Assembly: GCF_042652925.1 (NCBI RefSeq)
Contig: NZ_JBHSHC010000044.1
Span: forward strand, 1-64,000
From: Effusibacillus consociatus
GTDB lineage: Bacteria; Bacillota; Bacilli; Tumebacillales; Effusibacillaceae
Direction of reading: 5' to 3'
DNA length: 64,000 bases
Under the pieces are notes generated by a model that made no database searches, had not been told where the DNA came from, and worked only from the letters and a program-made list of their open reading frames with translations. Each line of letters starts with the position of its first letter. The first letter of the stretch is position 1. A program made the translations under genes and the position numbers. Of the stretch, positions 42,765 through 49,921 are shown one piece after another.

Positions 42765-43815
42765 CCTCGACTCTCCTCTCCCTGAGTTCTTTATACAAAT
42801 CAACCAGTCCCCGCAGTTCAATCGGTAACTTCTCCGGGTCTTTTATCATAGAAGCCAACCGGTCGATCTCCGATTGGTCATTTTGATCGTAGGCTGCGGA
42901 CAGCAATACACCAAGAGCCCGATCACGCTCGGTGGAATGAACCAAATCCCGAACCGCTTCAACGGCTTCCCGCTGTCTTCCCAAGGACAACAATGTTTCT
43001 GCCCGCCGCACTGCCGTAAGCGGTTGATGGGAATTGATTGACAGGCTTCGTTCAAGAGTGCGCAATCTCTTTTCTTTATAAAAACGGCCAAGCTCATCTC
43101 CAGAAATCCCTTCCGCAACCATCGCATGGTATGCATCTGCCAGACTGTTCCAAGCTTGTGGGTCGTTTTCATTTTCCAAAACGATTTTTTCAAGTCGGGT
43201 TATTTCCGCCAGGTATAATGTCTCCGTCCGATTTATCAAGCCGGCAGCATAATACCGAACTTCAGGATCGGGATCGGCCAAAGCCAAACGGGTGACAGGC
43301 ACATTCACTTTACTTGACAAATCTCGGCTGTAAAGCAAAATCCTTTTTTTCTGGTTGACCCCCCCGTCTGTCAACACATCAACGATCGGAACCACTTCAA
43401 GCGCATTTTCCCAGTCTATCTTGGAACGGGTTAGATTCGAATCAACGGGCACATCTTCCCAGGCACCGGTGGGGCGTGTGGCGATACACGACCAAACCGC
43501 CCCGATTACCCCTCCAAATCCGGGGAGAAGCAAGACCGTAAATGAGATCATGGCTTGCCTGCTGGACCAAATCTCTTTGTTCGAAAACGGCTGGGCAAAA
43601 TAAACGGCGGTGCCTGCAAGCGCCATTCGGAGGACACCTACCCACAATTCTTCGATATAAAGCAACAGACCAAATAAGAGACAGTCAACCAGTGCAAAAC
43701 AACCAAATATAAGTATGGAGGGGAGGTGCCGCGTGGGTACCCTTCGCCTGTGGGAGTGGAATTCCTTGCGAGGGCCCGGAACAGGTTTAAACATAGAGGA
43801 TGTATTCTGTTCCAT
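42640..43815 (-). CDS. pelE: Pel biosynthesis protein PelE (TPR membrane protein)
   Basis: 391 residues. Two membrane helices near 33-55 and 60-110 (ILIFGCFALVDCLLFGLLLY and following), then a soluble region with TPR-like helices (NDPQAWNSLADAYHAMV, LTAVRRAETLLSLGRQREAVE). PelE links PelD and PelG in the synthesis complex. ATG behind GGAGCTAAC. The last ~42 codons overlap pelA in another frame and look unlike TPR sequence (many Arg, Asn, Ser), so the native stop may have been lost. Confidence 0.85.
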   Translation of the reverse strand: MEQNTSSMFKPVPGPRKEFHSHRRRVPTRHLPSILIFGCFALVDCLLFGLLLYIEELWVGVLRMALAGTAVYFAQPFSNKEIWSSRQAMISFTVLLLPGFGGVIGAVWSCIATRPTGAWEDVPVDSNLTRSKIDWENALEVVPIVDVLTDGGVNQKKRILLYSRDLSSKVNVPVTRLALADPDPEVRYYAAGLINRTETLYLAEITRLEKIVLENENDPQAWNSLADAYHAMVAEGISGDELGRFYKEKRLRTLERSLSINSHQPLTAVRRAETLLSLGRQREAVEAVRDLVHSTERDRALGVLLSAAYDQNDQSEIDRLASMIKDPEKLPIELRGLVDLYKELRERRVEDETTYADSALRGSHSNRRNRIDLSDQQLRRAREEAAAGYDN

Positions 43816-43823
43816 TTGCTCCG

Positions 43824-45110
43824 TTAGCTCCTTACGGTCAAAATCGGAAATTCATTGGTTAGTGTTTTGGAAGAAAGAATCATTATGGAACTGCTGTCAA
43901 ACAATTTGATGATTCGCATCTGCACGAGAGGGGAACAGTCTTTGTCTAATCCCGGCATTAAAAAGCTGATTCGCTTTTCCTCCTCTTCCCAGGTCACTAA
44001 ATCCCAAGTCCGAATGCGTCCGGTAAGTAATTGCGTTAGATAAGCCGGAACTTCGTTTGCCTGAAGATTCAGCTTGACCGACAACTGCAGGACGGTATAC
44101 GGGATGCCAAACCGTTGGAAACGTTCGTGTTCCAGAGTTAACTGATCATGAAAAAAGTTAGGCCGCAGCACGATAGTTCTCGGAAAACGAGCTATGATCA
44201 GGTTGGCTTGTTCATAAGCATTGGCCCTGTCCAAGGAAGATCCCGCCCAGTCAGCCAGCACCGAAAGCAATTTTTTGGAATCCGGGTTTACCTTGATTTT
44301 TGGGAGGCGATGTATGACAATTACCGCATAGATTCTCAGCGAGGAATGGATCGGTACCGCATAAATTGGGGCAGGCCTTTCTTCAAAATCCACAAACGTC
44401 AGAACCTTGCCTTCTCGAAAGATTTTCTGCCATATGTCACTTCGCTCCAATGAAATCGAATTCTGCCACACCAGATCACCTTTGCGCAAAACCAATCGGG
44501 CAAAACGTCGATTTTCTTCTATACGGTAAATGCTTGCCTGCTGAACAGCCAATAAATCTTCCAGCACACCCATTAACTCCGTCAGGATTTTTTCGGTTGA
44601 TAACACATTCAGGCTTTGCGCGATTTGATAGAGTCTTGACATGGTGGCCGTCTGTCCAAGAATGCGGCCTTGCAGCTCCAAAATCGTCTCTTCGGCTTCA
44701 CGTAGACGGGCTGTTTTTTCCTCTGTTTCCAGTTCCGCCACCCTTGTTTGCTCCTCCAAGCGTTCAAGCCGTCTTTGCCACTGGACTCGAATCTCCCCTA
44801 CCAGATATCCAAGCAATAAAAAAAGAACTGGAATGATAAACAATTCCGGCTTGACCATGAGGAATTCCTTAAATACCCCCACGGAAAATCCCGTGGCATA
44901 AAAGGATAGTCCAATGAAAAGCAGCGACGAAACCACTCCGGCGAGCACCCCTACCCAAGCACCCGACACCAAGGCTCCATACAGGATCACAATAAAGAAC
45001 GGTTGAGGATTGATTTCAATCAGTATCCCGGCAGGTATAAAAGCGATCATCAGTGCCAAACCAATCAATACTTCCAGTGTCGCAGAATACCGATTTTTCA
45101 GATTTGGCAC
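43824..45110 (-). CDS. pelD: PelD, c-di-GMP receptor with GAF and degenerate GGDEF
   Basis: 428 residues. Four membrane helices (about 10-110), a coiled coil (about 113-160, LERLEEQTRVAELETEEKTA), a GAF domain (about 165-290), and a C-terminal degenerate GGDEF domain. In that domain the I-site RTWD (residues 367-370, bases 44001-44012) is kept, whereas the GGDEF loop five residues on reads EEEKR, so it cannot make c-di-GMP but should bind it. First gene of the Pel operon, and the post-translational switch of Pel synthesis in known systems. GTG start behind AAAGGGG. Confidence 0.92.
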   Translation of the reverse strand: MPNLKNRYSATLEVLIGLALMIAFIPAGILIEINPQPFFIVILYGALVSGAWVGVLAGVVSSLLFIGLSFYATGFSVGVFKEFLMVKPELFIIPVLFLLLGYLVGEIRVQWQRRLERLEEQTRVAELETEEKTARLREAEETILELQGRILGQTATMSRLYQIAQSLNVLSTEKILTELMGVLEDLLAVQQASIYRIEENRRFARLVLRKGDLVWQNSISLERSDIWQKIFREGKVLTFVDFEERPAPIYAVPIHSSLRIYAVIVIHRLPKIKVNPDSKKLLSVLADWAGSSLDRANAYEQANLIIARFPRTIVLRPNFFHDQLTLEHERFQRFGIPYTVLQLSVKLNLQANEVPAYLTQLLTGRIRTWDLVTWEEEEKRISFLMPGLDKDCSPLVQMRIIKLFDSSSIMILSSKTLTNEFPILTVRS

Positions 45111-45225
45111 GAGTTCAACCCCTTTCTTCCGTGACCTTCCAAATGGTACTGAAATCAGCCAGCAATCATCCGCTGCAATACGTGTTATTTGATGTGATTA
45201 TATCATTAAAGAAGTCGAAAATGAT

Positions 45226-45259
45226 AGAAAAACAGAGTGTTTTGTCACACTCTGTCGAA
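45226..45259 (-). terminator. Terminator of the 69-residue protein gene; twin of the intron-bearing terminator
   Basis: Minus strand CGACAGAGTGT, loop GACAAA, ACACTCTG then TTTTTC. The same stem with paired changes occurs at 46501-46531 next to the group II intron. Confidence 0.8.
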
Positions 45260-45294
45260 TCGTTTAACTCTTAATCTAGTACCTATTTCACTGC

Positions 45295-45504
45295 TTATTC
45301 ATCTTTATAAAAACTTATCTCCTTTACCGTTACTGGTTGAGACGAACTCAATTCATCAAATTGATCAAGCGCGGTACAACCTAAATTCGGACAAGCAAGA
45401 GGGCCTTCAGTGACTGCATAGTCATCTGTGATACGAATCCATTCACTTCCAGGAAAAATGCCGCCGCATTTCTTACATGTCCAATCGGGGTTTGAACAGT
45501 TCAT
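45295..45504 (-). CDS. Small zinc-ribbon-like protein, 69 residues
   Basis: MNCSNPDWTCKKCGGIFPGS, later GPLACPNLGCTALDQFDEL. Two Cys pairs (CKKC and CPNLGC) suggest a zinc ribbon. Unknown family. The start codon is preceded only by AAGAGA; a 13-codon frame (MNPTKDVFVARFKR) with a better GGAAGGTGG site ends just before it, so the two may be translationally coupled or the N-terminus may have been rearranged by the intron event upstream. Confidence 0.55.
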   Translation of the reverse strand: MNCSNPDWTCKKCGGIFPGSEWIRITDDYAVTEGPLACPNLGCTALDQFDELSSSQPVTVKEISFYKDE

Positions 45505-45594
45505 TGATTATCTCTTAAACCGGGCAACAAAGACATCTTTTGTAGGATTCATTGTTCTTCCACCTTCCGCGAAGCAGCCCTTCTCATACATCGA

Positions 45595-46500
45595 GTAGGC
45601 CCATGAATAAATTCATGGGCCTCTCACAGAACTTATCCCGACAGAACCGTACGTGCGGATCTTCGCATACGGCTCCTCCGTGATTATCCCCTTTGGGGAT
45701 GTTGTTCATCATTACATCCGAAATTCGAGGAAGTGTTACTGATCAGATTTCAGATTAGAGAACTCACGTGTTGTCCTCTATCGAATGTACTGTCCACTTT
45801 CTCCATTTCCTCCGTAACTCCCACACGAAAACAGCTCTTGCTACGGTTTCCATGCAATAAGGGTTATTCTAAGCGGTTGTCCTAGCCTATTTAGGCAATC
45901 GGTGCTCATTCCCTGTCCCAGACGGTCTACCCGTATGTTCGACCCCGGTTCTACGCGCTTCATGGCTCCCCGGCTTCTGTCTGATGCTGGAATGATGTCC
46001 TGTTAGATCTGTTTCTCTTCCACGGTTCCGGGCTTCGCACCAAGTCCCCGCCTTTTGGTTCAGGGCTTGCATCGGCAACAATTGCACCGATTCACTCGCC
46101 ATTGCGGCTTTTCCTGCGAGTTTCTTCGCTACTATCCCTTCGTATGACTTCTCACCATCCATAACTATTGTCTTATCCATCGCGGACTTGTCCAACAGCT
46201 TACCGCCTTGCGGAGACGATGAGATCTCCTTGGGTCACGTCATCGGCTTTCCCCCAAATCCAGTCCTCTTAACTTTCGAAGCCAATGGTGGTATTGGACG
46301 TTCCCTTCTCTTGCAGGGTTATCCGGCTCCGCCAGCCAACATGGTATATGCCGCCTGTGCCGGGATTTGCCTTCCCATCCTCCGCACCCTGCCTCACGGC
46401 CAGAGCACTATGGGTCAGCTAAGGTCAGCTATACACTTCCGCCACCCCGCGGTGTGTTCGGGTCTCTCACCCGTTAGCACGATGGCGCTGCCAAGCGCAC
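45595..46500 (-). mobile_element. Group IIC intron, ORF-less (reverse transcriptase deleted)
   Basis: The minus strand begins GTGCGCTTGGCAGCGCC and soon has GGGTGAGAGACCCGAAC, as in class C introns. At the other end domain V is perfect: GAGCCGTATGCG, loop AAGA, then CGCACGTACGGTTC (45644-45675). Domain VI follows as a long AGGCCCATGAATttATTCATGGGCCT-type hairpin (45597-45622), and the intron closes at CCTAC. The 5' exon is a terminator hairpin plus T-run, the usual target of IIC introns. Full IIC introns carry a reverse transcriptase of about 420 codons; at 906 bp this one has none, only a non-RT open frame of 102 codons (45887-46195). It may still fold and splice but needs help in trans to move. 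Confidence 0.88.
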
Positions 46501-46534
46501 AAAAACAGAGTACTTTGTCGTACTCTGTCGAGAA
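46501..46534 (-). terminator. Terminator serving as group IIC intron target
   Basis: Minus strand CGACAGAGTAC, loop GACAAA, GTACTCTG then TTTTT, followed at once by the intron 5' end. It originally ended the lipoprotein gene at 46668-47192. Confidence 0.8.
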
Positions 46535-46667
46535 CTATTCGATTTTGCAAATATAAATCAGTCAATCCAGTATTCATGAACGCAGAAATGGAATGAAATT
46601 TACCGTATGACAATTGCTGGGGGTACCCCTAATCGTTAGATCATGTTAGTTTGGGACATCCCCTTAT

Positions 46668-47192
46668 TTAAAAAATGTCTGACTTTCTGAACATAACCAA
46701 ATGGTCATTTGTAATGTCTTCCCTCCATTTTTCGTTAATCCATGCTTTTATTTCGGGCGAGTTCACTCGAAGCGGTTTTTTATCTGTTTGATAAACGGTT
46801 ATCTGATTCATTACATCCTCAGCAGTCACTTCATAGCCATCCTTTGTCTTTTCAACTGATTCCACCGCAGATTGAATCCTTAAAACTTCGCCGTTTTTTA
46901 ATTTAATTTCAATTCTTCTCGGCGATGAACCTACAGCTATTAATTCGTTTTTAGCATCTCCAACGACATGTGATAAATTAAACCAGTTAGCTATCTTATC
47001 AATGATTTTTCTGTCATCGGGATTTGAAGGATACAAAGTAAATGACTTATCACATAAAGCACCAGTACAAGGACCTACAATCGTGATAGACTCAATTTCT
47101 GTTAACTGTGGTTTCGTGGATGAAGAATTACTGCACCCGGTTACAAAAAGTGTAAATCCAAGGAACAGCAGCAGCAGAGCGGCATTTTTCAT
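46668..47192 (-). CDS. Lipoprotein of unknown function
   Basis: 174-residue protein with a lipoprotein signal (LLLLFLGFTLFVTGC; Cys near residue 20). The mature part has IESITIVGPCTGALCDKSFT, a Cys pair that may form a disulfide, and a Lys/Glu-rich C-terminus. ATG at 47192 behind AAAGGAATGGG. No family recognised. It is more AT-rich than the core genes and lies in an accessory patch. Confidence 0.65.
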   Translation of the reverse strand: MKNAALLLLFLGFTLFVTGCSNSSSTKPQLTEIESITIVGPCTGALCDKSFTLYPSNPDDRKIIDKIANWFNLSHVVGDAKNELIAVGSSPRRIEIKLKNGEVLRIQSAVESVEKTKDGYEVTAEDVMNQITVYQTDKKPLRVNSPEIKAWINEKWREDITNDHLVMFRKSDIF

Positions 47193-47347
47193 GTTTATAC
47201 CCATTCCTTTCGCTTCGCTCAAGGCACAAAACGGAATGAAATCCGTTAGCTTGATCGATTTTTTTGTATTCTTGATTCACAGGGATACCAGTACACTACA
47301 AATCACGCGGGGGTGAGTGGGTCGCCCCAATTATGAGGTGACCGCAT

Positions 47348-47859
47348 GTTTATATGTGTAGATTGCCTTTCCAAGCACAAATAAGTGTCGCTTCGAGCAC
47401 GCAGATCAAGGCCATTCGTGGCAAGAAGACGGACGAAAAGGACGCCCAATGGATTGCCGATTTGTTCAAGCATGACCTTGTCGCGGGAAGCTTTATGCCT
47501 CCCTTGCCGATCCGTCAGCTCCGCGACCTGATACGCTACAGTTTTAAGCTGACGAACTTTTCATCGAGCGAGAAGAATCGGCTCTAGAACAGCTTGACGG
47601 TTTCAAAAGCGAGAAACATCCCGAAATCCGAAACCGCTACTTACAACTGAAAAAGCGCAGAGGCCACAAACTCGCCATTATTGCGATTACGCGAATGCTG
47701 TTAACGGCCATCTATCACATCTTGAAGAACAAAGAACCCTATAACCCTGATTTGTATAAAAGATCCGATGTTCGTCAAGTAAACCGTGAAATTCCGGTAG
47801 AACAAGCGATTTTGTTGGCACAAGCTCAAGGTTATCGTATTATGGCGGCTGCAACCTAA
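47348..47859 (+). pseudogene. IS110-family transposase remnant with internal deletion
   Basis: The first part reads IKAIRGKKTDEKDAQWIADL then FKHDLVAGSFMPPLPIRQLR, the DEDD-domain KTD.KDA.WIADL block of IS110 transposases. The second part, in another frame from about 47604, reads RRGHKLAIIAITRMLLTAIY and ends QAQGYRIMAAAT, the transposase C-terminus. The N-terminus and the middle (about half of a ~400-residue protein) are missing. No IS ends were recognised. Confidence 0.8.
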
Positions 47860-48329
47860 TCATTTAACCTTCATATTTTCCTATTTGGTCATCTTTTGAT
47901 GGCTTGTTTGTTATGCCTTTTTACTTTTGTGGTTACATCTACTGTCGATTTCAGACTTACCCTCCCATTAAAAAGACTCATTTCAAGGTTAGACACGACT
48001 AGATGATCAAAGGTTACACGGACTTTTACCTGAACATATATTGCATTTTGTTAGTATCTGTTACCATTGACGTTTTCATGCGACACTAGTGACTGACCAC
48101 AAAATTTTGTATAACGATGAGAAACGTTAATAACGGGAGGAAAATGAAGAATCATTTACCTTATTATGGAATACTATCATTTACACTATTTGTCATGGTA
48201 AAAAAAGTATTATAGTTTAAATATGAAAAATAAATTTTAATTTATTAAAAAGGAGTTGTTTTACCCATATAACATTCTATTTTTTTACTGTTTGATTATT
48301 GTTGAATCTCATTTTATAGGAGGATTATA
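47860..48329. other. AT-rich intergenic stretch of 470 bp
   Basis: No convincing gene. It holds a 25-codon open frame at 48144 behind GGGAGGAAA, AT-rich tracts near 48215-48250, and a second unused AAAAAGGAG at about 48248. It is the upstream region of the secreted-protein pair. Confidence 0.45.
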
Positions 48330-49073
48330 ATGAAGGACCCAAAACTATCAACCGCGTTCTTGGCAGGTTTATTATCAATCCTACTAGGGACTAGTGCGAT
48401 TGCTGCGACTGGACCAACTAATGTCTATACTGGCGGCTATGCACAGTATCCTGATTCTTCATCAGGGCAGATGACAAGCGTCTACTGTGATATTAAAACA
48501 CCATCCTACCCTGATACCTTCTATCCAAGTGCATCTAATGGCTGGCCAATGATTGTTGGGACCTATTCGAATGGAGCTGACAAAGTACCGTATGTTCAGG
48601 TGGGATGGGTAAAAGCGAACGGTGTATTCAGTGGGGAAACAAACGGCGAAGGTGTCCGTTATTTTTGGGAACATAACGATCGTAAAGGTCACTTCTATCG
48701 AGTGTTTAGTGCTGTCGGGCCAGCTGAAAATACTACCCATGGTTATCGCGTATATTATGAGGCTGGTGACTGGAAAGGCACTGTAGATGGCGGAAAAATT
48801 GGATCGTATCCTAAAATATTTACTTCATTGGGCGCTCAATATTATGAAGAACTAGTATCTCAAGAGGATGTATACAGAGCGGCTTATGCTGGTACTTCAA
48901 CAAATCATGCGCGGTTCTCAAATATAAGGTACTTTTTTAACAACACCACGTATTATTCACCAACTTTAAATATGTCTAGTGATGGAGTTGGAAAATACGA
49001 TCAGTCGAATTACTCCTCTACTAAGACCGACCAATCTCAGTCTTATATTGAATTTTGGGACTCACGTAGATAA
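48330..49073 (+). CDS. Secreted protein of unknown function, 247 residues
   Basis: A signal peptide of about 26 residues (STAFLAGLLSILLGTSAIAA, cleaved before TGP). The mature domain is Tyr-, Trp-, Ser- and Asn-rich (VYTGGYAQYPDSSSG, YFWEHNDRKGHFYRVFSAVG, ARFSNIRYFFNNTTYYSPTL), suggesting a beta-sandwich extracellular protein. No catalytic motif seen. ATG behind ATAGGAGGA. Markedly AT-rich versus its neighbours and beside mobile-element debris, so acquisition by transfer is likely. Co-transcribed with the next gene. Confidence 0.65.
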   Translation: MKDPKLSTAFLAGLLSILLGTSAIAATGPTNVYTGGYAQYPDSSSGQMTSVYCDIKTPSYPDTFYPSASNGWPMIVGTYSNGADKVPYVQVGWVKANGVFSGETNGEGVRYFWEHNDRKGHFYRVFSAVGPAENTTHGYRVYYEAGDWKGTVDGGKIGSYPKIFTSLGAQYYEELVSQEDVYRAAYAGTSTNHARFSNIRYFFNNTTYYSPTLNMSSDGVGKYDQSNYSSTKTDQSQSYIEFWDSRR

Positions 49074-49089
49074 AAGGAGGAACCTGTAG

Positions 49090-49596
49090 ATGAAGAAAAC
49101 TTCTCTGTTTATAGCTGTGGCTTCTGTAGCTCTGTTTGGAGGGGCTCTTCTAATCAACAACTCTAGCAATAATCTGAATACAGCCTCAGCCCAAGTGGAA
49201 AATGTAAAGACACAACATGATCTTGAGAAGCTAAAGTTTGCAAAAACGAAACTCGATGTTCCTACCAAACCTGCAATAATTGACGAAAAGACAGCAATTG
49301 AAAATGCGAAGAAAGCTTTCAGTTACTTTACAAAGGACGCAAAAGAAGTAACGGTAGAGTATCATTTAATGACAAACCCAGAGTTTGAGCTATTTTCAGA
49401 AGAGGCTCTTGCTAAGAACCCTAAACTTAAAGAGAAAAAACATATGGATCAGTTACCAGTTTATATAGTCTCTTTTAAAGGATTATCCCAATTGACAAGC
49501 GCTCCAGCAGGGTCGAAAGGTGATATGATTACCGAAAACAACATAGTTGTAGATGCAGAAACTGGAGTAGCATTGATGGGATTCTCCTATCGGTAA
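49090..49596 (+). CDS. Exported PepSY-like protein, 168 residues
   Basis: N-terminal signal or anchor (SLFIAVASVALFGGALLI). The mature part has EKTAIENAKKAFSYFTKDAK, then PVYIVSFKGL and ENNIVVDAETGVALMGFSYR, the order of a PepSY-like helix and beta-strands. No enzyme motif. ATG behind AAAAGGAGGAACC, 16 bases after the preceding gene, so the two secreted proteins are made together. Confidence 0.6.
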   Translation: MKKTSLFIAVASVALFGGALLINNSSNNLNTASAQVENVKTQHDLEKLKFAKTKLDVPTKPAIIDEKTAIENAKKAFSYFTKDAKEVTVEYHLMTNPEFELFSEEALAKNPKLKEKKHMDQLPVYIVSFKGLSQLTSAPAGSKGDMITENNIVVDAETGVALMGFSYR

Positions 49597-49633
49597 TTCC
49601 AACAAAAAGGGATTTATACCCTAAGTGTTGATA

Positions 49634-49804
49634 ACGAAGGGGCTGTCCCAAAAGCGTGCTGACAAATGATGCAGACCCAAAAACGAATCAGAAATATATC
49701 CCGTATCACAATATAAGTGGTACGGGATAGCTGTTTTTGTTCAAATTTGGTTACTGAATGGGGCAAAGATTTTCCGAAAATGACTTTTGGGACAGCCCCT
49801 TCGT
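49634..49804. mobile_element. MITE with perfect 21-bp terminal inverted repeats
   Basis: ACGAAGGGGCTGTCCCAAAA plus G at 49634-49654 is the exact reverse complement of 49784-49804. The 171-bp element has no gene; its centre holds another stem, TATCCCGTA .. TACGGGATA. The end sequence GGGGCTGTCCCAAAAG is of the kind seen at IS1182/IS4-like elements in Bacilli, so it is probably a non-autonomous derivative. No clear target duplication was seen. Confidence 0.8.
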
Positions 49805-49921
49805 ATTAGGGGTCTGAACAGCTTTTTTTGAAAAAGCTCTGTTAAAGGATAATGTTGATTTTTAGGGGGGGAGCATTGGCCCTTCCTTCAATGGATTGCA
49901 TTCACTCCACCGGAAACTTTC

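Larger units (their letters stand above)
45505..46667. other. Gene-free stretch dominated by the intron
   Basis: Contains the group IIC intron (45595-46500), its target terminator, a 13-codon frame near 45511-45552, and about 130 bases of spacer after the lipoprotein gene. Open frames on both strands inside the intron are not protein-like. Confidence 0.7.

Noticed and set aside
45887..46195. 102-codon frame inside the group II intron as a maturase
   Set aside because: The translation has no reverse transcriptase motif (no YADD, no domain X) and falls in structural RNA sequence.
46188..46556. 122-codon plus-strand frame across the intron 5' end
   Set aside because: It reads antisense through structured intron domains and the terminator; composition is not protein-like.
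48144..48221. 25-codon frame behind GGGAGGAAA upstream of the secreted pair
   Set aside because: Has a ribosome-like site, but the peptide is short and unrecognised in AT-rich spacer; kept only as a note.
49805..49860. AGCTTTTTTTGAAAAAGCT palindrome as the metH terminator
   Set aside because: The stem is almost only A-T and has no T-run after it on the minus strand.
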